A DNA stretch of 64,000 nt from Brochothrix campestris (lineage in GTDB: Bacteria > Bacillota > Bacilli > Lactobacillales > Listeriaceae): positions 558,001 through 622,000 of the forward strand of contig NZ_CP175511.1 of NCBI RefSeq assembly GCF_046058945.1, in the 5' to 3' direction. The position numbers were made by a program, and so were the translations under genes. Positions 42,275 to 51,038 of the stretch are shown here, one piece after another. Numbering within the stretch: the first letter of the stretch is position 1; every line of letters begins with the position of its first letter. The notes under the pieces were generated by a model. It saw only the letters and a list, made by a program, of their open reading frames with translations, was not told where the DNA came from and did not search any database.

Positions 42275-43699
42275 ATGTCTGTCGAACAAAAGACGGTAAG
42301 TTTACCTTTCAAAATCAAATTTTCATATTCAATGGGTCAAATTGGGGATGCGTTAGGCTATAATATTTATTTCTTCTTTTTCCTCTTCTTCTTGACGGAT
42401 TATGTCGGTGTTCCCCCGGCTTTAGCAGGAACAATCTCACTGATTGCGATTATATGGGATGCGATTTTTGATCCAGTAGCGGGTCATATTTCTGATAATA
42501 TGCGTTCGCCGTATGGCCGTCGCCGTCCCTTAATGATTATGGCGGCACTCCCGTATTCAATCTTTGCCTTCTTAATTTTCAACAGTATCGCATTAGGCAC
42601 ACAGGCAACCTTTATTTATTTCTTAGTGATGACCATCTTATTTTGGAGTAGCTATAAATTTTTTGTTATTCCGTATTTTGCCCTTGGTGCCGAACTCACC
42701 GATGACTTTAATGAACGTACAACCTTACGTGCGTGGTCAAGCGTTGGTTTGTATATTGCGGTCATGTTAGCCTCGGCTTTGCCACCATATTTGTTAGAAT
42801 ATTTCGAAAACAGCGGTATGTCTGGTCAAAATAGCTGGCGTATTATCGGGGCGATATTTGCTAGCGGTATTTTATTAAGCGCTGTTATTTGTTGGAATTT
42901 CACCCGTGGCAAAGAAATTTATCAACACGATCAACAAGCCAAACAAAAGATGGCGCGCTCGTCACTGTTTAAGGCGATTGGTCAAATTATCAAATTAAAA
43001 CCCACAAAGTATTTAGCAGGCTCGGTCTTCTTTTGGGCAATTGCCTCAACCATGGCGATGGGGGGACTTATTTACTTGATGAAATATAACCTCGGCTATG
43101 GGGCAGACCGGCAATCGCTTTATTTTATTATTAATAGTTTAGTCTGTATTGCGTGGTTGCCATTTATTAATATGGCGGCTCGTCGTTACGATAAAAAAAT
43201 GGTTTATGCTTGTTTCTTAGGGATCGGCTCCTTAGGATTGCTCTTTTTTAGCCTAACCGGATTCCCACTCTTTGCCATTTTACTCATTTTTTGTGTCATC
43301 TTCTGCTTAGGCGATAGTACGTATTGGACCTTGTACTATTCGATGATGTACGACATTTGTGAAGTCGATGAGTACGTTAATAATCGCCGTCGTGAAGGGG
43401 TGGTGACTGCCGTTATGTCATTCTCTCAAAAAATTGGGGCTGCTTGTGCGACGTGGTTTACCGGTTTGTTACTAGCCTTTGGTGGCTACGAAGGAACAGT
43501 TGAGACACAGACAGACAGTGCGCATCAGATGATTTTATACGTTAACACGCTTGTTCCCGGTGTTTTTGGGGCATTAGCAGTATTAGCTGTACTCTTTTAT
43601 CCAGTGACTAAAAAACGCTTTGATAGCATGATGGTTGCCTTAAATGCGAAGCGTGAAAATAAGGCCTATGATGACACCGACTTTAAAGAGATGCTATAA
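42275..43699 (+). CDS. GPH-family cation symporter, copy 1
   Basis: A 474-aa, 12-helix transporter of the glycoside-pentoside-hexuronide:cation symporter family (MFS_2). Visible signatures: SMGQIGDALGYNIYFFFFLFFLTDY in helix 1, WDAIFDPVAGHISDN, YGRRRPLMIM (loop 2-3), FNERTTLRAWSS and DICEVDEYVNNRRREGV. The family mostly imports sugars and glucuronides, but members beside peptidases are known to me. The next gene is a close paralogue 28 bases downstream. Context suggests uptake of the substrate of the P1 peptidase and transaminase; that is inference. Confidence 0.88.
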   Translation: MSVEQKTVSLPFKIKFSYSMGQIGDALGYNIYFFFFLFFLTDYVGVPPALAGTISLIAIIWDAIFDPVAGHISDNMRSPYGRRRPLMIMAALPYSIFAFLIFNSIALGTQATFIYFLVMTILFWSSYKFFVIPYFALGAELTDDFNERTTLRAWSSVGLYIAVMLASALPPYLLEYFENSGMSGQNSWRIIGAIFASGILLSAVICWNFTRGKEIYQHDQQAKQKMARSSLFKAIGQIIKLKPTKYLAGSVFFWAIASTMAMGGLIYLMKYNLGYGADRQSLYFIINSLVCIAWLPFINMAARRYDKKMVYACFLGIGSLGLLFFSLTGFPLFAILLIFCVIFCLGDSTYWTLYYSMMYDICEVDEYVNNRRREGVVTAVMSFSQKIGAACATWFTGLLLAFGGYEGTVETQTDSAHQMILYVNTLVPGVFGALAVLAVLFYPVTKKRFDSMMVALNAKRENKAYDDTDFKEML

Positions 43700-43727
43700 C
43701 AGCGGCTAAGCGAAGGAGAGGACAATA

Positions 43728-45146
43728 ATGGAAAGTGAGGGAAACACAGCACGATTAACCGTTAAAGTGAAGACGGGCTATGCAATTGGTCAGTTTGTTG
43801 ACTCAATCGGTTTTAATATATACTACTTTTTCTTCCTTTTTTTCCTAACCGATTTTGTGGGGATTCCACCAGCGATTGCTGGCACCGTCTCATTAATTGC
43901 CATCTTATGGGATGCGATATTTGATCCCGTCGCCGGATATTTATCCGACAATCTCAAATCGCAGTATGGGCGACGTCGGCCGTTGATGATTGCGGCGGTC
44001 ATTCCTTATTCAATTGCCTTATTTTTAATTTTTAATAACGTCTCATTTAGCAGTCAAGGTGCGTTTATTTACTATTTGGCGATGGCGATTGTTTTTTGGA
44101 GCTGCTATAAATTTTATGTCATTCCGTATTTTGCTTTGGGCGTCGAGTTAACGGATGACTTTAATGAACGGACAACCTTGCGTGCTTGGGCAAGTGTCGG
44201 CATTTATATTTCAGTATTGCTTACTTCGGCCTTGCCACCTTATTTATTAGCTGTCTTTCAGCAGCAAGGGATTAGCGGTGCTAATGGTTGGCGTTTGATT
44301 GCAACACTCTTTAGTTTGATGCTGTTGCTATGTGCCTTTATTTGTTGGCATTTCACCCGCGGTAAGGAGAAGTTTAGTCAAAATGAGGCTCAGGCGCAAC
44401 CGCAACAGTCACTGCTTAAATCATTCGTTGAAATTTTCAAACTAAAACCAACGAAGTTTTTGGCTGGATCGGTCTTTTTATGGGCGATAGTATCGACGAT
44501 GGGAACCGGTTCACTCATTTATTTAATGAGTTATACGCTAGGCTATAGTGCCGATCGCCAGTCGCTCTTTTTCATCATTAATAGTGTGGTCTGTATTTTA
44601 TGGTTACCGCTTATTATTTGGGTTTCGAAGTATGTCGATAAAAAGAATATTTATGCAGTCGCCTTGGCCATTGGAACACTTGGCTTATTGGCCTTTGCCT
44701 TTATCGGGTTTCCAAGTTTCGCTTTCCTTATTCTTTTTTGTATCGTCTTTTGCTTAGGAAACAGTACGTATTGGACCATCTATTATTCAATGATGTATGA
44801 CGTTTGTGAGGTAGATGATTACGTGAATCAGCGCCGTCGTGAAGGTGCGATTACAGCTTTAATGTCCTTTTCACAAAAATTAGGAGCGGCAATCGCCACG
44901 TGGATGATTGGCTTTATGTTGTCTGTTTCTGGCTATAACGGTGCTTTAGACGTGCAAACGGCAGCGGCTAATAAAATGATTTTATATTTAAACACCTTAT
45001 TCCCAGGACTCTTTGGTATCTTTGCAGTGTTAGTGATTTTGTTTTATCCGATTACAAAAAAACGGTTTGATGCTTTAATAGTAGCGCTTAACGCAAGAAA
45101 AAAACAGCAACAGCATACGCATGATGCGTTCAAGAAACTATTGTAG
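43728..45146 (+). CDS. GPH-family cation symporter, copy 2
   Basis: A 472-aa paralogue of the preceding gene, alike along its whole length: identical blocks include ISLIAI/VSLIAI..WDAIFDPVAG, GRRRPLMI, LTDDFNERTTLRAW and SADRQSLFFIINS. The N- and C-terminal tails differ, as do several helix positions, so the two could take different members of one substrate class or form a pair. GGAGAGG precedes the ATG. The peptidase gene follows after 14 bases, so one operon is very likely. Confidence 0.88.
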   Translation: MESEGNTARLTVKVKTGYAIGQFVDSIGFNIYYFFFLFFLTDFVGIPPAIAGTVSLIAILWDAIFDPVAGYLSDNLKSQYGRRRPLMIAAVIPYSIALFLIFNNVSFSSQGAFIYYLAMAIVFWSCYKFYVIPYFALGVELTDDFNERTTLRAWASVGIYISVLLTSALPPYLLAVFQQQGISGANGWRLIATLFSLMLLLCAFICWHFTRGKEKFSQNEAQAQPQQSLLKSFVEIFKLKPTKFLAGSVFLWAIVSTMGTGSLIYLMSYTLGYSADRQSLFFIINSVVCILWLPLIIWVSKYVDKKNIYAVALAIGTLGLLAFAFIGFPSFAFLILFCIVFCLGNSTYWTIYYSMMYDVCEVDDYVNQRRREGAITALMSFSQKLGAAIATWMIGFMLSVSGYNGALDVQTAAANKMILYLNTLFPGLFGIFAVLVILFYPITKKRFDALIVALNARKKQQQHTHDAFKKLL

Positions 45147-45160
45147 AGGAGGAAGAAGAG

Positions 45161-46288
45161 ATGAACAAACACCGTTTTCGTGAAGCAGGCTATCTATTTC
45201 CCGGGAAAACAGGGATTAATAATGCAATCACCGACGTTGCGGGCATCGAAGTAGGTTATAAAACGATTAATATCGGTAAACCTACAGATTATACTGGGCC
45301 CGGATCAGCATTTGCTCGCACAGGTGTCACCGTCATTTTACCAAAGGGACGGGCGAAAAGTGCCTTATACGTCGGTCGGCATAATTTAAATGGCAATGGC
45401 GAATTAACAGGCACACATTGGATGGATGATTCTGGTTTTTTGCACGGGCCGATTGCAATTACAAATACGAATAGTGTGGGGATTGTCCGTGATACGTTAG
45501 CAAAATGGATGATTGATAATGACTATTACTATCCGTATGTCTTAAACGGGCAACCTTTAAAAGGGATTGGTTATTTCTATCCTGTTGTCGGTGAAACATG
45601 GGATGGCTTAATGAATGATACAAACGGCTTTCATGTGACGGCTGACGATGTTTATGATGCGATTGATGACGCACGATCAGGGCCCATCGCTGAAGGAAAC
45701 GTCGGTGGCGGTAATGGAATGCAGTGTCACGAGTTTAAGGGTGGCTCGGGAACAGCTTCACGTGTGTTAGCAGAAGCTGACGGTGGTTTTACAGTTGGGG
45801 TATTCGTCCAAGCAAATCACGGCACACGTGAGCATTTTGAAATATTTGGTTTGCCAGTAGGGAAATTGTTAACAGGGAATGAAGCAGTGCTCAACAGTTT
45901 TGCACCGAAACCGGGGACGGGTTCGATTATTGCGATTGTTGCGACAGATGCCCCGGTGATGCCGATTCAACTGCAAAAAATTTGCAAACGGATACCGATT
46001 GGCATTGGGCGACTGGGTGCAGGTTATGAAAATGATTCAGGTGATATTTTCTTAGCTTTTTCAACAGTGAATGAAGAGGCTTATGAAAAGGAAGCAGCCT
46101 GCTTACTCAGTGATGACCGACTCGATCCAATTTATAAGGCAACGGCAGAAGCAGTCGAAGAAGCCATTTTAAATGCGATGTTTGCGGCTGAGGATATGAT
46201 AGGACAATCAGCGAATCAATTTTATGCCTTGCCACAGGAACAGCTAAAGGGATTGCTAAGTGAGAAACGTCCTGATCATTGTCAATAA
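45161..46288 (+). CDS. P1 family peptidase (DmpA/BapA-like, L-aminopeptidase / D-esterase)
   Basis: A 375-aa Ntn-type hydrolase of the S58/DmpA family. These are made as one chain and self-cleave before a nucleophilic Ser into alpha and beta subunits. Family blocks: NAITDVAGIEVGYKTI, ARTGVTVILPKG, GTHWMDDSG, GPIAITNTNSVG, EGNVGGGNGMQCHEFKGG and GTASRVL, the region where self-cleavage occurs. Characterised relatives remove N-terminal D-, glycyl or beta-amino acids (some split carnosine). There is no signal peptide, so it acts in the cytosol. Co-transcribed with the two symporters. Confidence 0.9.
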   Translation: MNKHRFREAGYLFPGKTGINNAITDVAGIEVGYKTINIGKPTDYTGPGSAFARTGVTVILPKGRAKSALYVGRHNLNGNGELTGTHWMDDSGFLHGPIAITNTNSVGIVRDTLAKWMIDNDYYYPYVLNGQPLKGIGYFYPVVGETWDGLMNDTNGFHVTADDVYDAIDDARSGPIAEGNVGGGNGMQCHEFKGGSGTASRVLAEADGGFTVGVFVQANHGTREHFEIFGLPVGKLLTGNEAVLNSFAPKPGTGSIIAIVATDAPVMPIQLQKICKRIPIGIGRLGAGYENDSGDIFLAFSTVNEEAYEKEAACLLSDDRLDPIYKATAEAVEEAILNAMFAAEDMIGQSANQFYALPQEQLKGLLSEKRPDHCQ

Positions 46289-46371
46289 CAGTAATCGCTA
46301 GGGCTTTTCATTGCTGTTGTCCATCGTAATGTGGTTTACTGTAAGAGAGGAATCCTTTTGGGAGGTTAACT

Positions 46372-47547
46372 ATGATTACAGTAGCCGAGTTATTAGCAAA
46401 CGAACGATTTAAATTTTTAGAGTGTCACACAAAAAAGGTCGGATTAAATGCTGCGATTACGAGTGTGAATCGCATTGATAATGTTAATTTTAAAAAATTG
46501 ATTCATAAAAATGAGTTGATTATAACAACTGGTGTTGGTATGACCGACGATGTTAAAGACTGTTGTGAATTAATCGATGAAATCAAACAACAAGGGGCCG
46601 CAGCGTTAGTTATTAATTGTGGACCCTATTTGTCGATGATACCATCAGCATTAGAGCAGTACGCCGAACAACAGGGCATCATCTTACTGAGTATGCCTTG
46701 GCGTATTCGGATTGCCGACATGACAAAGGCGATTTTCGAGCAGGTGCTACAACAAACGGGCACCACGACTACCATTGAACAATTCATCGATGATTTGTTA
46801 GCGCAACGGTTGTATGACTCGGACGTGCCGTTGGAAATTATTACAATGTTAGGGGCGAATGCACTGTTCGATGGCACAGTCCTTATCGTAAAACAAACAG
46901 GTGCGGTGAAACAAGAAATGTCGCTTTTTCATGACTTAGTACGGACGTTATTTTCGCATAAATACGATACGTATGTCTCGTGTGTCATCGGTAAAATGGT
47001 TGTTTTCATTGTCAACCGCGTCGCGCAACCGACTGCCGTGGCTTTTGCTGATTTTGCGAAAGAACTTTATCAAGTCTTTGCTAAAAAAAAGGTCACAATC
47101 GCAATAGGAATCGGTTGTGGCTATGATAAAATCAGTCAGTTAGTCAAAAGTTATCACGAAGCGTTGCAAGTCATTGCGATTGTCCAACATCAAAAGAAGG
47201 TGTGGCTTTACAAATATAAGGATTTAGGGGTTTATCAGTTTTTATTCGCCCATCGCGGCTCACCATTATTAAAGACATTTTGTCAGGAAACGCTCCGTAC
47301 CCTGTGGGAGTATGATCGTTGCAACAATAAAAAATACTATGAATTTTTACGGGTTTATTTAGAAGAAGATGGTCATACGAATGCAATTGCAAATCGCTTG
47401 TATATTCATCGCAATACGGTTAATTATCGGGTGCAACGGATTGAAAAAATTTTGGATCGAAGCCTAGTAAATAATTTGGATAAGACCAGTTTATCATTAG
47501 CCTTACTAATCGCTGATATTTCAAGTAGTAATCGTGCAGATGACTAA
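46372..47547 (+). CDS. PucR-family transcriptional regulator
   Basis: A 391-aa regulator with an N-terminal PucR domain (about 1-125; VAELLANERFKFLECHTKKVGLN and NELIITTGVGM), a middle GGDEF-like CdaR segment, and a C-terminal PucR helix-turn-helix (about 325-385: YLEEDGHTNAIANRLYIHRNTVNYRVQRIEKIL). Members activate purine, GABA and other amino-compound catabolic genes. Its position between the peptidase and aminotransferase genes, same strand, marks it as the local regulator. GGGAGG lies before the ATG. Confidence 0.9.
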   Translation: MITVAELLANERFKFLECHTKKVGLNAAITSVNRIDNVNFKKLIHKNELIITTGVGMTDDVKDCCELIDEIKQQGAAALVINCGPYLSMIPSALEQYAEQQGIILLSMPWRIRIADMTKAIFEQVLQQTGTTTTIEQFIDDLLAQRLYDSDVPLEIITMLGANALFDGTVLIVKQTGAVKQEMSLFHDLVRTLFSHKYDTYVSCVIGKMVVFIVNRVAQPTAVAFADFAKELYQVFAKKKVTIAIGIGCGYDKISQLVKSYHEALQVIAIVQHQKKVWLYKYKDLGVYQFLFAHRGSPLLKTFCQETLRTLWEYDRCNNKKYYEFLRVYLEEDGHTNAIANRLYIHRNTVNYRVQRIEKILDRSLVNNLDKTSLSLALLIADISSSNRADD

Positions 47548-47628
47548 AAAGATTCGGTTAAATAACCAATGTTCAAGTGCTTGTTGTTTCAGTATGCTTA
47601 AGGTATCAAAGTGAAGGGGGCAAGTGAG

Positions 47629-48990
47629 ATGGATAGTACAACAATCAAACAATTAGATCAACAATTTGTTATTCAATCATGGTCAAAGCAGGCGAATCGA
47701 GATGCTAAGGTCGTGACGCACTCAGATGGGATTTATTTTTGGGATCAAAATAATAAAAAATATTTTGATATGAATGCCCAATTAATCTATGCGAATCTCG
47801 GTCATAAACACCCACGAATAATGAATGCATTGGCCAAAATTAATCAGTTGGAAATTTCAGCACCTGGTTTTGCCTCAGCTTCAAAATCAAAATTGGCCAA
47901 GAAAATTGTCGAGTTAGCGCCGGCTAATATGGCAAAAGTTTATTTTACAACTGCAGGAGCAGAATCAAATGAGCAGGCAATGAAAATGGCGAAAGCAGTT
48001 ACCGGTGGCTATAAAATATTTTCACGTTACCGTTCTTACCATGGCAGCACTTTTGGCGCGGGTAATTTAACGGGTGAGTCGAGACGTCTAGGGTCAGAAC
48101 CAAGTCCGCCAGGATTTGTGAAATTTGATATGCCTTACGTTTATCGTGAATACCAACAGTATACGAGCGAACAAGAATTAAGTGCACAGTATTTAACGCG
48201 GTTAGAGCGTCAAATTAATTGTGAAGGACCGGAAACAATTGCTGCCTTAGTAATTGAAACAATTCCAGGCAGTAATGGGGTGTTGCTGCCGCCAGATGGC
48301 TACATTAAAGGAATAGAAACATTATGTCGTCGTTATCACATCATGATGATTTGTGATGAGGTGATGTCTGGGTTCGGGCGTAGTGGTGAGTGGTTTGCTT
48401 GTAACCACTATGATGTCGAACCTGATTTAATCACCTTTGCGAAAGGTGTCACCGGTGGCTATTTACCATTGGGAGGGGTTATTTTAAGTGAACAGGTCGC
48501 CAAGCATTTTGATACGAATCATTTTTCATCTGGCGCAACCTATAGTGGGCACCCGCTTGTTTGTGAAATCGGAAATGCAGCGATTGCCGCTTATGAAGAA
48601 TTGGACACGATTAATCATGTTAAACGGATGGAAAAGGTGTTGGGAGAACGGTTGCAGCGTTTACTTGCCTATAAATATGTCGGTGATGTTCGGATTAAAG
48701 GTTTGTTTGCGGCTGTTGAATTAGTGAAAAATAAAGTGACAAAAGAACCGATTATTGATTACGGCAGTGACTATGGCAAAGATACCCAAGGTTACATGGG
48801 CGCCTTTACAAAACTGTTGAGTGAAGAAGGTTTTTCGACATTTAACCATGAATCAAATGTGTTAATTACGCCACCGTTAACGATTACGACAGCTGAAATT
48901 CATGAGGCAATGGACCTGTTTGAAAAAGCGTTAGTTGCCTTTGAAGAACTATATCCTGAAATGGAAGAAGGGCACGCACTGAACCTTTAA
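47629..48990 (+). CDS. class III aminotransferase (omega/beta-amino acid type)
   Basis: A 453-aa PLP enzyme, fold type I. It has the PLP-phosphate loop TTAGAESNEQAMKMA, YRSYHGSTFGAG, the MMICDEVMSGFGRSGEWFA block with the PLP Asp, and the Schiff-base lysine K272 in TFAKGVTGGYLPLGG. The class includes beta-alanine:pyruvate, GABA, taurine and other omega-amino transaminases; exact substrate cannot be read. The ATG at 47629 has GAAGGGGG upstream. It has its own 80-base upstream gap after pucR and is followed by the IS remnant. Confidence 0.88.
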   Translation: MDSTTIKQLDQQFVIQSWSKQANRDAKVVTHSDGIYFWDQNNKKYFDMNAQLIYANLGHKHPRIMNALAKINQLEISAPGFASASKSKLAKKIVELAPANMAKVYFTTAGAESNEQAMKMAKAVTGGYKIFSRYRSYHGSTFGAGNLTGESRRLGSEPSPPGFVKFDMPYVYREYQQYTSEQELSAQYLTRLERQINCEGPETIAALVIETIPGSNGVLLPPDGYIKGIETLCRRYHIMMICDEVMSGFGRSGEWFACNHYDVEPDLITFAKGVTGGYLPLGGVILSEQVAKHFDTNHFSSGATYSGHPLVCEIGNAAIAAYEELDTINHVKRMEKVLGERLQRLLAYKYVGDVRIKGLFAAVELVKNKVTKEPIIDYGSDYGKDTQGYMGAFTKLLSEEGFSTFNHESNVLITPPLTITTAEIHEAMDLFEKALVAFEELYPEMEEGHALNL

Positions 48991-49006
48991 CAGTGATCAT
49001 AATATC

Positions 49007-49032
49007 AAAAAAAGAGAAATGAGTTAGGGGAA
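49007..49032. repeat. left arm of an inverted pair flanking the IS
   Basis: AAAAAAGAGAAATGAG.TA.GG.AA recurs inverted at 50262-50285, where it includes the 3' end of the tetR-type gene. The two arms would form a bidirectional terminator hairpin if the IS were removed, so the IS may sit in the loop of such a hairpin. Confidence 0.55.
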
Positions 49033-49071
49033 TGCAACTACTTTTTGACACAATTTAAAAAGAGCATCTCA

Positions 49072-49916
49072 TTAGGTCATCTTTTTCCGGTAATCTACTG
49101 GTGAAAGATGACCTAATTTCGTTAAGACGCATTTGTTATTCCAAAATGTAATGTAGTTTTCAACACTATCGATTACAATGTTATTAGAACCAATCGGTTC
49201 TTTGTTAATATAGAATGTTTCAGACTTTAACGAGGAATGAAACAATTCTATTGGTGCGTTATCTGAAGGCGTCCCCTTACGGGACATACTTCGGATAACG
49301 TTTTTTTCGGCCTACTTCAAAAAAATATTTTGAAGTGTAGGTTGAACCTTGCTCACTATGCAAAATGCCTCCTTTGGGAAATTTACCAATCTGCTTTAAG
49401 GTAGCTACGGCTAATTTAGTATCTGGATGATTTGTAATTTTATAGGCTACAATCTCACTATTAAAGGTATCCATGATAGTTGATAAATAGAGCATAGATT
49501 TACCCAAAGGTAGCTAAGTAATATCCGTTGTCAATTTACAAAGAGGTCTAGTTATTGCCCAATCTTTATTAAGGATATTTTCAAAAAAATTCATATGGAT
49601 TACCAGGCTTCTTAAATTTTTTCTTCTTAGCAATACAATTCCATCCATATTTACGCATAATCCTAGCTCCTTTATTAATACCTACAGAAAACGCGTTACT
49701 GATAAGTGCATGAATTTTCCGATAGCCATAGAGAAAGTGATTTTCTTTCGTTAGTTTTTGAATCCTTTGCTCTAGATAGGAAAATTTAAATGTCTCTTTA
49801 TTTTGGTGACGATAATAAAAACTTCTAGATATTCCAAATAATTCCGTTAATTTAGTAATGGAAAAGGTATCTGTATTTTGTTTAATAAACTGCACTATAT
49901 TTTCAGCTATCACCAT
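49072..49916 (-). pseudogene. IS3-family transposase orfB, disrupted
   Basis: Three minus-strand pieces make up one transposase. Residues from 49916 down to 49581 (ITKLTELFGISRSFYYRHQ, ENHFLYGYRKIHAL) end at a premature stop. Next comes a DDE segment (49277-49507: STIMDTFNSEIVAYKITNHPDTK, HSEQGSTYTS), then after a frameshift the last part (49072-49287: GTPSDNAPIELFHSSLKSE). In active members the second catalytic residue is Asp in HSDQG; here it is Glu. Together these show a dead gene. Confidence 0.9.
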
Positions 49917-50188
49917 CTTTCTTGAGAAAAATATTTTTTTAATAAGTTTAGCTCTTTCGTTACTTTATCCAATTGTTCAGATATAGAAATATCCTTTTCT
50001 AATCGTCGTCCAGAAGAACTTTCTAGACTTCTTATTTCACCATTTAGGTACCAATCTTTCCATCTGTAAAGAGTTCCACTACTAGGGATTTTAAATTCTT
50101 CACGAAGTGAAGCTGCGCTTTCACCATTCAGAAACCGTTTAATAATTTGAATCTTTAATTCAACAGGATAAAAATTATGTTTTGACAT
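49910..50188 (-). CDS. IS3-family transposase orfA (helix-turn-helix protein)
   Basis: A 92-aa DNA-binding protein: FYPVELKIQIIKRFLNGESAASLREEF, then RWKDWYLNG, ending in a leucine-rich coiled stretch (EQLDKVTKELNLLKKYF) as in the IS150/IS3 groups. In intact elements it is joined to orfB by a -1 frameshift; the A-rich tract near its 3' end fits that. With orfB broken it could only act as a terminal-repeat-binding repressor. Confidence 0.85.
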   Translation of the reverse strand: MSKHNFYPVELKIQIIKRFLNGESAASLREEFKIPSSGTLYRWKDWYLNGEIRSLESSSGRRLEKDISISEQLDKVTKELNLLKKYFSQERW

Positions 50189-50270
50189 CAGAAAACACCT
50201 CCGAATTTATTTTACCAAATTTGAGGTGCTCTTTTTTAGTTGTATCTAATTATAGTGGCAGTTCCTTAGC

Positions 50271-50861
50271 TCATTTCTCTTTTTTATGCAGTAATAAGGG
50301 CACGACATTTTTAATATTAAGGAGTGGTGCATTTGATTTAAGGGTGACACTTAAGGTGACGGCTCCTTCGACGAGCGCGTTAAAAGTGGCACTTAACATT
50401 TCGGCTTCGGCTTGTGAGTAGCCAGCTTGCAAAAAACGGTGAATATAGACGTCCTCAATAATTTGATAGGTGACCTCGCATGTTTTTCGAATGTTTTCAT
50501 TGACAAGGGCAGTTTCGCTTGCAATGAGACCGAAGGGAATGGTTGAAAAATCTGTATTGGAATCGAAGTCAGTGAACTTCGTCGCGATGCTCATTATATG
50601 AAAATTAAACGATTCGATGATGTCATCAAATTTGGCTAAATCAGCAATCATTGCCGCGGTAATAATACTCGTTGATTGTTGAATGGCCTCAATCGCGAGC
50701 TGTTCTTTTCCACCAGGAAAATGGTAGTAGAGCGATCCTTTAGGCGCCTTACTTTCGGCTAAAATTTGTGATAGGCCAGTGGCATGATAGCCTCTAAAAT
50801 GGAACAACCGCATGGCGGCTGCGAGAATACGCTCTTTGGCTTGTCCTTGATCAGATTTCAT
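50271..50861 (-). CDS. TetR/AcrR-family regulator (LmrA/YxaF-like)
   Basis: A 196-aa repressor. N-terminal helix-turn-helix: ERILAAAMRLFHFRGYHATGLSQILAESKAPKGSLYYHFPGGKEQLA, which is the LmrA/YxaF subgroup pattern. The C-terminal half is the ligand-binding bundle. It is divergent from the MFS exporter gene, with the palindrome TTAGACC-4-GGTCTAA between them. B. subtilis LmrA and YxaF control the lincomycin exporter lmrB through a similar GACC...GGTC box, as I recall. Its 3' end lies in the inverted arm beside the IS. Confidence 0.9.
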   Translation of the reverse strand: MKSDQGQAKERILAAAMRLFHFRGYHATGLSQILAESKAPKGSLYYHFPGGKEQLAIEAIQQSTSIITAAMIADLAKFDDIIESFNFHIMSIATKFTDFDSNTDFSTIPFGLIASETALVNENIRKTCEVTYQIIEDVYIHRFLQAGYSQAEAEMLSATFNALVEGAVTLSVTLKSNAPLLNIKNVVPLLLHKKEK

Positions 50862-50959
50862 AGACGGTTCACCTCAATTCATGAAATAATGCTTCTTTAG
50901 TAAGAATAGAGAAGCGTCACTGAATTGTCAAATAGGAAAATATCTCTAAAAAGCAACGT

Positions 50960-50988
50960 TTGACATTTAGTAAAAAAGCTAATATACT
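50960..50988 (+). promoter_or_regulatory. consensus sigma-A promoter of the MFS gene
   Basis: -35 TTGACA (50960-50965, perfect), 17-base spacer and -10 TATACT (50983-50988, one mismatch). An unusually strong promoter for an exporter, which suits one held by a repressor. Confidence 0.85.
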
Positions 50989-50993
50989 AGTCG

Positions 50994-51011
50994 TTAGACC
51001 AATCGGTCTAA
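50994..51011. promoter_or_regulatory. predicted operator for the TetR-type regulator
   Basis: Inverted repeat TTAGACC-AATC-GGTCTAA directly after the -10, so the transcription start falls inside it. Binding would block the exporter promoter; the divergent gene starts 130 bases away. Confidence 0.85.
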
Positions 51012-51038
51012 TTCAAGAATGGAAAGAGGAGCTTATAC

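Larger units (their letters stand above)
49033..50260 (-). mobile_element. IS3-family insertion sequence, decayed (about 1.23 kb)
   Basis: Bounded by 39-base imperfect terminal inverted repeats with about 30 matches: 49033-49071 and 50222-50260, both beginning TG and ending in A-rich GAGCA.CTCA. Inside, on the minus strand, are an intact-looking orfA and an orfB broken by a stop and frameshifts. The ends start TG and finish CA, as is usual for IS3. No convincing target duplication remains. The copy should be immobile on its own. Confidence 0.88.
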
